This document shows positions 49,257 through 58,656 of a stretch of DNA of 64,000 bases, piece by piece. The DNA is from Alcaligenaceae bacterium. GTDB taxonomy: Bacteria; Pseudomonadota; Gammaproteobacteria; Burkholderiales; Burkholderiaceae_B. Made by a program: the position numbers and the translations under genes. Positions within the stretch are counted from its first letter, which is position 1, and the number at the start of each line of letters is the position of its first letter. Where the stretch lies: positions 1 to 64,000 of the forward strand of contig JACCER010000006.1 in assembly GCA_013416445.1 (NCBI GenBank), in the 5' to 3' direction. Below the pieces are notes generated by a model, which ran no database searches, had not been told where the DNA came from, and saw only the letters and a program-made list of their open reading frames with translations.

Positions 49257-50903
49257 ATGGCTGAACGCGAATCAATGGAATACGACGTCGTTGTGGTAGG
49301 TGGTGGGCCGGCAGGCTTATCAACCGCCATACGACTTAAACAGCTTGCTGCCGAGCGCAGCCACGAGATCAGCGTTTGCGTACTTGAAAAAGGTTCGGAA
49401 ATCGGCGCACATATCTTGTCGGGCGCCGTCATGGACCCACGCGCCCTGAACGAACTTATCCCGGACTGGAAAGAAAAAGACGCCCCTATGGGCACTTTGG
49501 TCACCGAAGACAAGTTCTTGTTCCTGACCGAAAAAGGCTCGCGCTCCACGCCAAACTGGCTTTTGCCCGACTGCTTCCAGAATCACGGCAACTATATCGT
49601 GCGACTGGGTTATGTTACCCGCTGGCTCGGTGAGCAAGCGGAAGCCCTGGGCGTAGATTTGTTCCCCGGGTTCGCCGCCACCGAAATCCTGTACACCGAA
49701 GCCGGCGCGGTAAAAGGCGTGGCAACTGGCGATATGGGCGTAGCGCGCGATGGCTCGCACACTGATCATTACCAGCCCGGCATGGAATTGCACGCCCGTT
49801 ATACCGTGTTTGCTGAAGGCTCGCGCGGCCAGTTAGGGCGCGAACTCATCAGCCGCTACAAACTCGACGCCGGGCGCAACCCGCAAAGCTACGCTATCGG
49901 CATCAAGGAAATCTGGGAAGTTGATCCTTCCCAGTCACAGCCTGGCCTGGTTACGCATACCGCTGGCTGGCCGCTCGACTCCGACACCTACGGTGGCTCC
50001 TTTCTGTATCACATGGCCGACAACATCGTGGCGGTCGGGCTGGTCGTCGGGTTGGATTACGCCAACCCATGGCTGTCGCCTTTTGAAGAGTTCCAGCGCT
50101 ATAAAACCCACCCGGCCATACGCCCCACCTTCGAAGGCGCCAAGCGCATTGCTTATGGCGCACGGTCGCTCACTGCGGGCGGCCTGCTGTCCTTGCCCAA
50201 GCTGTGCTTTCCGGGCGGCGTCTTGGTGGGCTGCGAAGCCGGCGTACTGAATGCCTCACGCATCAAGGGCAGCCACTCGGCCATCAAGACCGGCGCACTG
50301 GCTGCCGAAGCCGCTTTCGACGCCATCATCGCCGAGCGCAGCCACGACGAACTGGTCGCCTACCCCACTGCATTTGAAAGCTCGTGGCTACATGCCGAAC
50401 TGAACAAATCACGCAACTTCAAGCAATGGTTCAAAAAGGGTCGCACCATAGGCACCCTCATGACAGGCATAGAACAATGGCTGCTCAAAGGGAAAATGCC
50501 CTGGTCACTGCGCCATAACAAGCCTGACCATGCCTGTTTGCAACCGGCGGCAGAATGCGCTCGCATCGACTACCCGAAACCCGACGGAAAACTGACTTTC
50601 GACCGCCTCAGTTCGGTGTTCATTTCCAACACCAACCACGACGAAAACGAACCTATACACCTCACCCTTAAAGACGCTTCGGTGCCGGTGTCTATCAATC
50701 TGGCCAAGTACGGTGGTCCTGAGACCCGCTATTGCCCTGCTGGGGTTTACGAGTTCATCAAAACCGAGACCGGTGAAGACCAGCTGCAAATCAACGCCCA
50801 GAACTGCGTGCACTGCAAAACCTGTGACATCAAGGATCCCACACAGAATATCGTGTGGGTGGCTCCGCAAGGCGGTGAAGGGCCGGTTTATAACGGCATG
50901 TAG
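49257..50903 (+). CDS. Electron-transfer flavoprotein-ubiquinone oxidoreductase
   Basis: The 548-aa membrane-associated enzyme passes electrons from ETF, loaded by acyl-CoA and amino-acid dehydrogenases, into the quinone pool. The FAD site is DVVVVGGGPAGLSTAIRLKQ (about 9-28). A C-terminal 4Fe-4S domain has its cysteines in YCPAGVYEF and NCVHCKTCDIKDP. LCFPGGVLVGCEAG and the ubiquinone-binding region are intact. It stands alone; etfAB are not in the window. A REP-like repeat follows the stop. Confidence 0.96.
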   Translation: MAERESMEYDVVVVGGGPAGLSTAIRLKQLAAERSHEISVCVLEKGSEIGAHILSGAVMDPRALNELIPDWKEKDAPMGTLVTEDKFLFLTEKGSRSTPNWLLPDCFQNHGNYIVRLGYVTRWLGEQAEALGVDLFPGFAATEILYTEAGAVKGVATGDMGVARDGSHTDHYQPGMELHARYTVFAEGSRGQLGRELISRYKLDAGRNPQSYAIGIKEIWEVDPSQSQPGLVTHTAGWPLDSDTYGGSFLYHMADNIVAVGLVVGLDYANPWLSPFEEFQRYKTHPAIRPTFEGAKRIAYGARSLTAGGLLSLPKLCFPGGVLVGCEAGVLNASRIKGSHSAIKTGALAAEAAFDAIIAERSHDELVAYPTAFESSWLHAELNKSRNFKQWFKKGRTIGTLMTGIEQWLLKGKMPWSLRHNKPDHACLQPAAECARIDYPKPDGKLTFDRLSSVFISNTNHDENEPIHLTLKDASVPVSINLAKYGGPETRYCPAGVYEFIKTETGEDQLQINAQNCVHCKTCDIKDPTQNIVWVAPQGGEGPVYNGM

Positions 50904-50917
50904 CACCACGGTATTGT

Positions 50918-50954
50918 TTATCGGATTAGCGCCGCCAGGCGTGTAATTCGATAA
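50918..50954 (+). repeat. REP-like repeat with covarying end pair
   Basis: TTATCGGATTAGCGCC and GGCGTGTAATTCGATAA. The first base pair of the core is A-T instead of G-C, changed in both arms, and another pair became G-T, so the stem is kept. Confidence 0.83.
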
Positions 50955-51077
50955 ACAACGCCGCAACCATGTAGTCCGACACTTGCAGCCCGAGCATCTT
51001 CTAGCTCAATGCATTGGCAGCCAGGTCGCACTACAGCTTTGGATGCTGCGGGAACGGTTTTTTGTTCCTAAGGAAAG

Positions 51078-51151
51078 GTGTGTTGTGTGCGGTTTTTTCG
51101 TTCTTGCGAAAGCCGGGTGTGTCGAGGCCTGTTTCGGACACCCTCGCACGC
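51078..51151 (-). repeat. 75-bp dispersed repeat (element B), copy 2, inverted
   Basis: On the minus strand it reads CCGAAACAGGCCTCGACACA, then CCGGCTTTCGCAAGAACG and CCGCACACAACACAC, matching the copies at 75 and 57086 base for base over most of its length. Confidence 0.75.
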
Positions 51152-51178
51152 CGTGCCGCACTGACCTGCCACCCACCC

Positions 51179-51237
51179 CGGACAACGTCACAAGTAAACC
51201 GACAACGTCATAAGAACCGGACAACGTCACCGGAAAC
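51179..51237. repeat. Three tandem units built on GACAACGTCA
   Basis: Units of 18-21 bases: GGACAACGTCACAAGTAAAC, CGACAACGTCATAAGAAC and CGGACAACGTCACCGGAAAC. Multiple short direct repeats of this style occur at the ends of IS21-family elements; no transposase remains, so a relic end is an inference. Confidence 0.6.
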
Positions 51238-51326
51238 CACAGCATAGCTAAAGCCCCCACCCATGACGCAAGTGCCGTAAACATATGAACCGAATAGGCT
51301 CAGGGCCTTTTTGCTACAGAAATTTT

Positions 51327-51356
51327 GTCAGATTACCCTACGCTAATCCAACCTAC
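51327..51356 (-). repeat. REP-like repeat supplying the EamA stop codon
   Basis: On the minus strand GTAGGTTGGATTAGCG then TAATCTGAC with a shortened centre. The TAG stop of the EamA gene (51355-51353) is in its GTAGG. Confidence 0.75.
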
Positions 51357-52243
51357 GCCTTCTTCACCTTACGTCCAGACGGCAGGTTAATAACCACCAA
51401 ACCCGCCATAATCAATGCGACCCCAAGCAGCTCCACCGACGTCGGGCGCTCGGCAAGCAACAGCCAAGCCAAAATCACGGTAACCACCGGCACCCCCAGG
51501 CTGGACATTCCGGCCACAGTGGCACTGACGCGCTGCACCACTGACAGCCACAGCCACCAGCCCAGCGCCGAAGCCATGATTGCCATGTACGCCATACCCC
51601 AAAACAGATCTGCCTTCCAGACAATGGCTTGCTGCGGAAACAACAAGACGACCGGCAATGTAAACAAAGCGCCCAGAAACATTTGCCACGTGGTCAAGTT
51701 AAGCACAGGAACCTTATGACGCTGGAACATGATCTTGGTCAGCACCACACCCAACCCCCAGCTCATTCCGCCGCCCACCGCCAGCAAAGACCCATGCAAG
51801 CTCCCCATTTCCTGCCAAGGCGCGATAATCGCCACCAGGCCCACACCGGCCAGGACAAAAGCCAGCACATGCCGTCTCATCGGGCGTTCGCCGAGCAATA
51901 GCCATGCGAACAGCACGACCCAAAACGGCATCATATAAGCCAGCATCACCACATGCCCCGCGCCGCCACTGATCAGTGCCAACTGGCAAAGACATTGGAA
52001 GGCAGTGGTTTGAAAAACCGCCGTACCTACAGTTAGCCAAAAAGGCGGGAACTTCAATGACTGCCTGGTTGCCAGCAAGATCAAGAACAAGATGACAAAC
52101 GCCAGCGCATAGCGCGTCATGACCAGATCAAACGGACCGATCAGATCGGACAGATGCTTCATGGCGATCCAGCTAAACCCCCAAAGCACTACAGTAATAC
52201 ACATCAGGAACAAGGCAGCACGATCGGCAGGTTGGGCTTTCAA
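51353..52243 (-). CDS. EamA/DMT-family transporter
   Basis: A 296-aa protein of ten membrane segments with two EamA repeats (first WGFSWIAMKHLSDLIGPF, second WGLGVVLTKIMF), probably an exporter of metabolites such as amino acids. The start is best placed at TTG 52243 (KAQPADRAALF follows), because GCGGAG lies six bases upstream and this clears the acs stop by 28 bases; the frame continuing to 52438 overlaps acs and is rejected. It is probably co-transcribed with acs. Its stop codon comes from a REP-like repeat. Confidence 0.85.
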   Translation of the reverse strand: MKAQPADRAALFLMCITVVLWGFSWIAMKHLSDLIGPFDLVMTRYALAFVILFLILLATRQSLKFPPFWLTVGTAVFQTTAFQCLCQLALISGGAGHVVMLAYMMPFWVVLFAWLLLGERPMRRHVLAFVLAGVGLVAIIAPWQEMGSLHGSLLAVGGGMSWGLGVVLTKIMFQRHKVPVLNLTTWQMFLGALFTLPVVLLFPQQAIVWKADLFWGMAYMAIMASALGWWLWLSVVQRVSATVAGMSSLGVPVVTVILAWLLLAERPTSVELLGVALIMAGLVVINLPSGRKVKKA

Positions 52244-52271
52244 AAAAACTCCGCTGGAAAAAAAGGATGCT

Positions 52272-54251
52272 TCAATGAGCCTGCGACAACTGACCAAGAA
52301 TTGCCGGGTTTTCCAGCGTAGAGACATCTTGGGTAACTGTCTCGCCCTGGGCAACCACCCGCAGCAAACGTCGCATAATCTTGCCGGAACGGGTCTTGGG
52401 CAGATTCTCGCCAAACCGGATGTCTTTGGGCTTGGCAATAGGACCTATTTCCTTGGCTACCCAGTCACGCAACTGCTTCGCGATATCATCGGCCTCGCTA
52501 CCTTCAGGCAAAGCCCGCTTCAACACCACAAACGCAACCACGGCCTCGCCCGTCGTACCATCAGGACGCCCGACCACAGCCGCTTCCGCGACCAGTTCGT
52601 GCGAGACCAGGGCCGACTCGACCTCCATGGTGCCCAGGCGATGCCCAGACACGTTCAGCACGTCGTCGATGCGCCCCATGATCCAGAAATAGCCGTCGGC
52701 ATCGCGTTGCGCGCCATCCCCCGCCAGATACACACCCTTGAGCTCAGGCGGAAAATAGCTTTTCTTGAAACGCTCTGGATCACCCCAGATGGTGCGTATC
52801 ATGCCAGGCCAAGGCCGCCTGATAACCAGGAAACCACCCTTGCTGTTTTCTACCGGCCCGCCAGCCTCGTCGACCACAGCGGCATCAATACCCGGCAAGG
52901 GGAAGGTGCAGGAACCGGGCTTGAGCGGCGTGGCGCCGGGCAAGGGAGTCAACATATGAGCCCCGGTTTCAGTTTGCCACCAGGTATCCAGCACCGGACA
53001 CCGTTCGCCCCCGACATTGGTGTAATACCACATCCAGGCCTCGGGATTGATAGGCTCGCCCACTGAACCAATGATGCGCAAACTGCTTAAATCATACTTG
53101 CGCGGATGATATTCGGGAGCGGTTTCCGCCGCCTTGGTCAGCGACCGAATTGCCGTGGGTGCAGTGTAAAACACCGTCACTTTGTGGCGTTGTATCATTT
53201 CCCAGAAGCGGCCCACATTGGGGTAAGTAGGCACCCCCTCGAACATGACCTGGGTCAGGCCTGCAGCCAGTGGGCCATAGGCAATATAAGTATGGCCGGT
53301 AACCCAGCCCACATCGGCCGTACACCAGAACACATCGCTGTCTTTGGCATCGAATGTCCACTTCATGGTAAGCAAGGCCCACAGCAAAAAACCGCCTGCG
53401 GCGTGCTGCACGCCTTTAGGCTTGCCGGTTGACCCTGAGGTATACAGGATGAAGAGCGGATGCTCGGCATTCAGGGACACGGCTGCGCAGACTTCAGGCT
53501 GCCCATTGCACAAGTCGTCCAGCCAGAGATCGCGCTCTGGATGCCATTGCACCTTGCCGCCGGTGCGCTTATAGACCACAACGTGGGCGACCGCTTCGCA
53601 GCCCCCCATGGCCAAGGCCTCGTCCACGGCGCTTTTCAGGGGTATTGTCCGGCCGCCGCGTACCTGCTCGTCGGCGGTAATGATAAGTGTTGCCCCAACG
53701 TCGACTGCGCGCTCGTGCAGGCTCTTAGATGAAAAACCGCCAAAAACCACCGAGTGAATAATGCCCAGCCGCGCGCAAGCCTGCATGGCAACCACCGCTT
53801 CAATGGACATGGGCATGTAAATCAGGGCGCGCTCGCCAGCCTTATGCCCGAGCGACTTGAGCCCATTGGCCAACTGGCATACACGAGCATGCAATTGTTT
53901 GTAGGTAATCGTTGTTACCTTGCCGTCGTCTGACTCGAAAATAATTGCCGGTTTGTTGGCGGTTGGCGTTTCCAGATGCTTATCGAGGCAATTTGCCGAT
54001 ACATTCAGCTCACCATCGCCAAACCAGCGATAAAACGGCGCCTGGGATTCGTCTAGCACTTGTGTGAAAGGCTTGCTCCAGTTCAGGTTCTCGCGCGCCA
54101 GGCGACCCCAGAACTCGCCTGGCGAACGCTCGGCTTCGTCGCACAAAGCACGATAGGCATCCATGCCAGAAATGGCAGCCCCTTCGACCAGATTGGGAAA
54201 TGGCGGGAAAATACGGTTTTCAACAAGTATTGAATCAATTGTGCTAGACAT
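52272..54251 (-). CDS. acs: Acetyl-CoA synthetase
   Basis: The 659-aa AMP-forming ligase makes acetyl-CoA from acetate. It has the P-loop [19 protein letters not shown], the acetate-pocket region [29 protein letters not shown], and the regulatory lysine in [15 protein letters not shown], the site acetylated in other bacteria. ATG 54251 with AAAGGAG nine bases upstream is the start; the longer frame to 54305 is not supported. Upstream lies the UMF1 transporter on the same strand. Confidence 0.97.
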   Translation of the reverse strand: MSSTIDSILVENRIFPPFPNLVEGAAISGMDAYRALCDEAERSPGEFWGRLARENLNWSKPFTQVLDESQAPFYRWFGDGELNVSANCLDKHLETPTANKPAIIFESDDGKVTTITYKQLHARVCQLANGLKSLGHKAGERALIYMPMSIEAVVAMQACARLGIIHSVVFGGFSSKSLHERAVDVGATLIITADEQVRGGRTIPLKSAVDEALAMGGCEAVAHVVVYKRTGGKVQWHPERDLWLDDLCNGQPEVCAAVSLNAEHPLFILYTSGSTGKPKGVQHAAGGFLLWALLTMKWTFDAKDSDVFWCTADVGWVTGHTYIAYGPLAAGLTQVMFEGVPTYPNVGRFWEMIQRHKVTVFYTAPTAIRSLTKAAETAPEYHPRKYDLSSLRIIGSVGEPINPEAWMWYYTNVGGERCPVLDTWWQTETGAHMLTPLPGATPLKPGSCTFPLPGIDAAVVDEAGGPVENSKGGFLVIRRPWPGMIRTIWGDPERFKKSYFPPELKGVYLAGDGAQRDADGYFWIMGRIDDVLNVSGHRLGTMEVESALVSHELVAEAAVVGRPDGTTGEAVVAFVVLKRALPEGSEADDIAKQLRDWVAKEIGPIAKPKDIRFGENLPKTRSGKIMRRLLRVVAQGETVTQDVSTLENPAILGQLSQAH

Positions 54252-54368
54252 AACAAGGCTCCTTTTAGCAAATGCGCATCTGACCCCTGCCTTAGCCGTA
54301 CCCAAACGGCCTGACAGCCAACGGACAAAGCGGGGATCATTGCACTATTTATATTATTGACATAGACA

Positions 54369-55718
54369 TCATATATTGTGCGCCGACCGACTGCGGGCCA
54401 AAGCCCCTCTGGCAAAATCAAGGCGTGTCAGTACCACCAGGCCTGCCACAAAAAACAGGCCGGTAAACAGCAAGGCCATGCGGTGATTGCCCCCCGTGCC
54501 CCACGTAACCAGACCGTAGCAAAGCGGCCCGACCACAGCGGCAAGCTGGATCGCAAACGTCCATAAAGAATAGAATTCGGCCAGCCTGCGTTGCGGAGCC
54601 AGCACGCCCACCATGGCTCGGCCCGCACTTTGGCTGGTGCCCATGCAAAGCCCAGCCAAACCCGCCGCCAGCCAGAACACCCAGACCTGCTCAGCCGAAT
54701 AAGCAAGCAAGATCATAATAATCCAGCCCACCAGCGTAATGGACAAGGCCAGCTTGTGCCCAACCCTATCCTGCACATAGCCGAACACGAAGGCGCCAGC
54801 GGCCGCAGCGATGTTCACGGTGAACACCAGCAACATGGTCTGCGCCATGCTGAAACCCATGGCCTCGGTGGCGTACACCGCCGACAGGGTAATAACCACG
54901 GCGATGCCGGCGTAATAGCAGGCGCCGCACAACAACAGCAAGCGAAAATCAGCAAAATGCTCGCGTGTATCGTTCCATGCCGTCAGCAAGCGTACAAGCA
55001 TGCCTTCGGCTGGCTTGTTGCTGGCTGGCGTCCGTTCACGCAGAAATAGAAATGAGGGGATCGCTGCAATGACAAAAATAGCTGCTGTCAGAACCATGAC
55101 ATACGGCACGTACTGGCTGGCCGGCTCATTGCGCCCGCTGGCCCACGACACCAGGGCCAGCGACAGCCCCAAAGTAAGCATGCCACCCAAGTAGCCAAAG
55201 CTCCAGCCCCATCCCGAAACACGGCCCAAGGCGTCGGGCCGGGCAATTTCGGGCAAAAAAGCCGCGACTATGGATTCACCTATGCAATAGCAATAGTTGG
55301 ACAGCGCAATAATCAGCAAGCCCCAGACGATGTCGCCGGGGCCGGTAAAAGCCAGCAGAACCGTGGCAATTACACAGCCCACTGTGCTGGAAAACAAAAG
55401 CCGACGCTTGCCGGCCTTGGCATCTGCACGAGCGCCCAGCGTGGGCATGCTCAGCATGACCATCAGGTAAGAGAACGATAAGGCGGCAGTAAACGCCAGC
55501 GTGCCCCAAGACTTGCCTGCTGCCACAACCCCTACGAAGTAGGCGCTGAACACCGTCGTCAAGACGACCGTGGTATAGCCCGAATTGGCAAAGTCGTACA
55601 TGGCCCATGCCCAGACCTCGCGTTTGGTGACGCCAGGATTCACCGCGTCTTGAAAGGCAAAGGTCAGGGCTTGACCGCCGGATGCGTCGTTAACGCCAGG
55701 ATCCGGGCCAGGACTCAT
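54369..55718 (-). CDS. UMF1-family (Atg22-like) MFS transporter
   Basis: The 449-aa product has twelve membrane segments and the UMF1 signature VWAWAMYDFANSGYTTVV (about 35-52) at the first helix. Eukaryotic Atg22 exports amino acids from the vacuole; bacterial UMF1 substrates are mostly unknown. It overlaps the GlcG-like gene by four bases (ATGA), so the two are co-expressed. The gap to acs is 117 bases and AT-rich. Confidence 0.9.
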   Translation of the reverse strand: MSPGPDPGVNDASGGQALTFAFQDAVNPGVTKREVWAWAMYDFANSGYTTVVLTTVFSAYFVGVVAAGKSWGTLAFTAALSFSYLMVMLSMPTLGARADAKAGKRRLLFSSTVGCVIATVLLAFTGPGDIVWGLLIIALSNYCYCIGESIVAAFLPEIARPDALGRVSGWGWSFGYLGGMLTLGLSLALVSWASGRNEPASQYVPYVMVLTAAIFVIAAIPSFLFLRERTPASNKPAEGMLVRLLTAWNDTREHFADFRLLLLCGACYYAGIAVVITLSAVYATEAMGFSMAQTMLLVFTVNIAAAAGAFVFGYVQDRVGHKLALSITLVGWIIMILLAYSAEQVWVFWLAAGLAGLCMGTSQSAGRAMVGVLAPQRRLAEFYSLWTFAIQLAAVVGPLCYGLVTWGTGGNHRMALLFTGLFFVAGLVVLTRLDFARGALARSRSAHNI

Positions 55719-56122
55719 GGTTTCAGGGCGGCAATTCCGGCGCGAGCGATCTCGACGTCTTGGCTGGACAACACACCAGATACCCCTACTGCGCCAACCA
55801 CGGTGGAGTCAACCACGATAGGCACGCCGCCTTCCAGCATGCCTTCAAGGCCGGGAGCGGAAAGAAATGAATAGCGGCCCTGATTGATGGTATCTTCGTA
55901 ACCTTTGGATTCGCGTCGGCCCAAAGCCGCGGTACGCGCCTTGGCAGGTGATATTTGCGCGGAAATCGGTGCTGCGTCGTCAAGACGCACCAAACCCAGC
56001 AAATGCCCGCCATCGTCGACAACTGAAATGCTTACGGCCCATTTCTGCTGAATGGCAAAAGCCTGGGCTGCGTCAAGTATTGCTTTTACATCGGCAGTGC
56101 TAAGTACGGGTTTGGTCTTCAT
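55715..56122 (-). CDS. GlcG/HbpS-like protein (DUF336)
   Basis: The 135-aa protein has the DUF336 fold: a helical start, SISVVDDGGHLLGLVRLDDA (about 33-52), KARTAALGRRESKGYED, and GGVPIVVDSTVVGAVGVSGV near 96-115. GlcG sits in glycolate loci and HbpS is a secreted haem-binding sensor; neither context is present here, and no signal peptide is seen. ATG 56122 is chosen because the family starts here. It is the first gene of a pair with the UMF1 transporter. Confidence 0.85.
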   Translation of the reverse strand: MKTKPVLSTADVKAILDAAQAFAIQQKWAVSISVVDDGGHLLGLVRLDDAAPISAQISPAKARTAALGRRESKGYEDTINQGRYSFLSAPGLEGMLEGGVPIVVDSTVVGAVGVSGVLSSQDVEIARAGIAALKP

Positions 56123-56414
56123 GGGTAACCTTTTTAATAATTTAAAAAACATCACAGCCGGAATAGCCGCAGCTTGATGAAACAACCCTATAGACTAGCC
56201 CGCCCCACTGTTAGAGTAAAGTCAAAACAAGATGAAATAATGCTTTACCTATCTGTGATGTTTCGGTAAACTCGTGAACTTATATTTGTGAAATATGCAT
56301 AAACCAGCCTGTTAAAGGTGTTTTACCACATAATGTTGCCGATTTAGCGTTAATTAACACAAGATCGTCAACATTATCTGGTGAGCTTTATGCCAGAGAA
56401 AACGAAAAACGACC

Positions 56415-57086
56415 ATGCCGCCACAACGACTATTACGCCTATCTCCGTACATTAATTCTGTAAATCTGTGGCGCGGCGCCAAATACATGTTATTGGTAGC
56501 CACTGTGGCGCTGGCAGGCTGTGCCAATACCGCCCAAAATCAAAAAAACCAGTACGCCCAAGCTGATTCCCTGCACCAGATTCGCGACAACTACCTCTCC
56601 AAGCGGCAATCTGATCCCCTTGGCGCATATCTGGCGTCATCAGAATACCCAAGCAACAGTGCCCCACAGCAAAGCAATCGGACTTTGGCTTCCACTGCAC
56701 TGAACTTTCTTGGCATTAAATACAGTTTTGGCGGGGAAACACCCAATACCGGCTTCGATTGCAGCGGCCTGGTCAGCTATGCCGCCGAAAAATCCCTGGG
56801 TCTGAAATTGCCACGCCGTTCCGCTGAAATAGCGCGTGAAGGCAAATCGATAAAAACCAGCGAACTAAAAAAAGGCGATCTGGTATTTTTCAATACCCGC
56901 GGCCATCGTAACTCGCACGTAGGTATCTACCTCGGCGACAGCAAGTTCGTTCATGCTCCGCGCGCAGGTTCCGTCGTCCGCGTCGAAAGCATGGACATCG
57001 CCTACTGGAAAAAACGCTATAACGGCGCCCGCCGCTTGGCAGCCAACAATACACCCGCCAAATTAACCGCACGTAAGTCGGATTAG
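56415..57086 (+). CDS. NlpC/P60-family lipoprotein peptidase
   Basis: The 223-aa protein has a lipobox LAGC (33-36), a short linker and an NlpC/P60 domain with nucleophile Cys116 (GFDCSGLV), His168 (SHVGIYLG) and His180 (KFVHAPR). Such cell-wall peptidases cut gamma-D-Glu-diaminopimelate links in peptidoglycan. It may start later, at an ATG at 56487 (MLLVATVALAGC), which would make a compact signal. The last residues RKSD and the stop codon come from a REP-like repeat. The 292 bases upstream, shared with the divergent GlcG-like gene, hold no gene. Confidence 0.9.
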   Translation: MPPQRLLRLSPYINSVNLWRGAKYMLLVATVALAGCANTAQNQKNQYAQADSLHQIRDNYLSKRQSDPLGAYLASSEYPSNSAPQQSNRTLASTALNFLGIKYSFGGETPNTGFDCSGLVSYAAEKSLGLKLPRRSAEIAREGKSIKTSELKKGDLVFFNTRGHRNSHVGIYLGDSKFVHAPRAGSVVRVESMDIAYWKKRYNGARRLAANNTPAKLTARKSD

Positions 57087-57185
57087 CGCAACGCGTGAAG
57101 CCGAAACGGCTCTCGATGCATCCGACCTTCACAAGAATGGAAAAGCCGTACACAACACGCGCCTGACGGCGCTAATCCAACCTAC
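57073..57185. repeat. Composite element: REP half, element B, inverted REP half
   Basis: GTAAGTCGGATTAGCGC (57073-57089) opens, the 75-bp element B (57086-57158) fills the middle, and GGCGCTAATCCAACCTAC closes in inverse orientation. Both ends carry GATTAG, and these are the stop codons of the two convergent genes: 57084-57086 for the NlpC protein and 57174-57172 for DUF2325. It looks like a REP whose loop was expanded or invaded by element B. Confidence 0.75.
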
Positions 57186-57516
57186 GCCCCCCATTACCAG
57201 CCATGGGGCATGCCTCACAGTAACCGCACTGGTTCAAGGCCTGCTTCATGCTGCATACCGAGCGCCTGCAGGCCAGTACGCGTATGCCAGAGCGCAGCGC
57301 CGCCGCACGGAAAGTCTTCATGACATTGTGGCCCAGAAAATCAGTCAGCAGTATCAACAACTGGGTGCCTGAAGGCAGTTGCAAGGTTTTTTTCTGATGC
57401 GCCGGATCGCGCCCACTAATGTGGTGCCTGATGGCAATGTTGTGACCCTTCAGCAGATCGGGAATATTACCGAGACGATCGGCCCCCACCACTACAGCAC
57501 TGACAAGTTCAGACAT
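57172..57516 (-). CDS. DUF2325 protein with C-terminal cysteine cluster
   Basis: A 114-aa protein with the DUF2325 core (SAVVVGADRLGNIPDLLKGH at 6-25, QLLILLTDFLGHNVMKTFR) and five cysteines at the end (83, 88, 97, 100, 103; CGYCEAC), a likely metal or iron-sulphur site. Start at ATG 57516 with GGAG upstream. A strong Fur-box match lies 30 bases before the start, so it is probably repressed by iron. The final RRLD and the stop are encoded by the composite repeat. Confidence 0.82.
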   Translation of the reverse strand: MSELVSAVVVGADRLGNIPDLLKGHNIAIRHHISGRDPAHQKKTLQLPSGTQLLILLTDFLGHNVMKTFRAAALRSGIRVLACRRSVCSMKQALNQCGYCEACPMAGNGGRRLD

Positions 57517-57547
57517 GATTTCTCCAGAGATGAATCGATAACGCAAC

Positions 57548-57566
57548 GATAATCATTCTCATTACC
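57548..57566 (-). promoter_or_regulatory. Fur box
   Basis: GATAATCATTCTCATTACC matches the 19-base Fur consensus (GATAAT, GATAAT, CATTATC hexamers) at most positions, with the first hexamer and the CATTA exact. It lies just before the DUF2325 gene. Confidence 0.65.
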
Positions 57567-57632
57567 AATGTCAACTATCTACAATATTCTCTATCCTCTC
57601 CTTGTGAATCACAACCCCTGACCAACGCCCTA

Positions 57633-58583
57633 TCAATCGACCTTGGGGCTTTTGTCTATTGCCTCTTGCACAACTTCGCGGGTGAGGCTAGGCGACAGCA
57701 TTTCCAGCAAGACGTATACGTAGTCTCGTAGAAACACCCCTGATTTGACCGCTACGCGGGTAACATGCGTACCGAACAGATGCCCTGCCGGCATGCCGAC
57801 CAGGCCTTTGTCGCGGCGTGGATCAAAAGCCATGCCGGCAATAATACCTATGCCCAGGCCGACATCGACATAAGTCTTGATTACGTCGGCATCTATCGCC
57901 TCGAGGACGATATCGGGCTGGATATTATGGGATGCAAAAACGGCATCAATGGCGCTGCGGCCAGAAAATGCATGATCGTAGGTAACGATGGGATATTGCG
58001 CCAACTGCTCCAGTGATATGACTTTGGCCGCACTGGAAGTCAGTTCGGCAAGCGGATGGTCAGGTCGGACCACAATGGTGTGCTCCCACGAATAAACCGG
58101 CAATGCAGCCAGTCCGGGGGTATGCACCAGCGTTTCAGTGGCAATGGCGACATCAGCCTGCTCATGCAAGACCATTTTTGCCAGATGAGGCGGGCTGCCC
58201 TCGGCCAGCGAGACCCTGACTTTGGGGAAACGCTCGCGAAAAGCAGGAATTACCTTAGGCAAGATATAGCGTGCCTGGGCGTGGGTGCAGGCAATGACCA
58301 AGCCGCCTTCATCGCGCTGCGCAAATTCGTCACTGACCTTTTTCAGGTTATCGACCTCGCGCATAATGCGGTCTATGACCTGCGCCACCGCATGGCCAGG
58401 CTTGGTCAAGCCCTTGATGCGCTTTCCGTGGCGCTCGAAAATCTTCAAGCCAAGCTCATCTTCAAATTCAATGATGGCCTTGGAAACACCAGGCTGCGAG
58501 GTGAACAAAGTGCGCGCGGCCTCTGTAAGATTAAAGTTGCGCCGTATGGTTTCACGCACGAAACGGAATTGCTGAAGATTCAT
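57633..58583 (-). CDS. cysB: CysB-type LysR-family regulator
   Basis: The 316-aa protein begins MNLQQFRFVRETIRRNFNLT and continues ARTLFTSQPGVSKAIIEFED, the CysB/Cbl helix-turn-helix; the effector domain includes GSPPHLAKMVLHEQADVAIA and the C-terminal family pattern HVTRVAVKSGVFLRDYVYVLL. CysB activates sulphate assimilation genes in response to N-acetylserine; Cbl is the close relative. No sulphur genes are next to it. A 12-bp palindrome AGAATATATTCT (58631-58642) lies 48 bases upstream and could be an autoregulatory site. Confidence 0.92.
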   Translation of the reverse strand: MNLQQFRFVRETIRRNFNLTEAARTLFTSQPGVSKAIIEFEDELGLKIFERHGKRIKGLTKPGHAVAQVIDRIMREVDNLKKVSDEFAQRDEGGLVIACTHAQARYILPKVIPAFRERFPKVRVSLAEGSPPHLAKMVLHEQADVAIATETLVHTPGLAALPVYSWEHTIVVRPDHPLAELTSSAAKVISLEQLAQYPIVTYDHAFSGRSAIDAVFASHNIQPDIVLEAIDADVIKTYVDVGLGIGIIAGMAFDPRRDKGLVGMPAGHLFGTHVTRVAVKSGVFLRDYVYVLLEMLSPSLTREVVQEAIDKSPKVD

Positions 58584-58656
58584 AAAATAATAGCCCTTTA
58601 GGAAGAGCTATTATATGTAATAAAGAAATAAGAATATATTCTTTCTGGTTATAAGC

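Larger units (their letters stand above)
50955..51326. other. Gene-free stretch holding repeat relics
   Basis: The 449 bases between the ETF-QO stop and the convergent EamA stop have no supported gene. They contain two REP-like repeats at the edges, an inverted copy of the 75-bp element B and a set of three tandem units near 51200. The short ORFs here are explained by the repeats. It looks like a landing site for small elements. Confidence 0.7.

Noticed and set aside
51179-51237. CRISPR array
   Set aside because: There are only three short units with almost no spacers and no cas genes.
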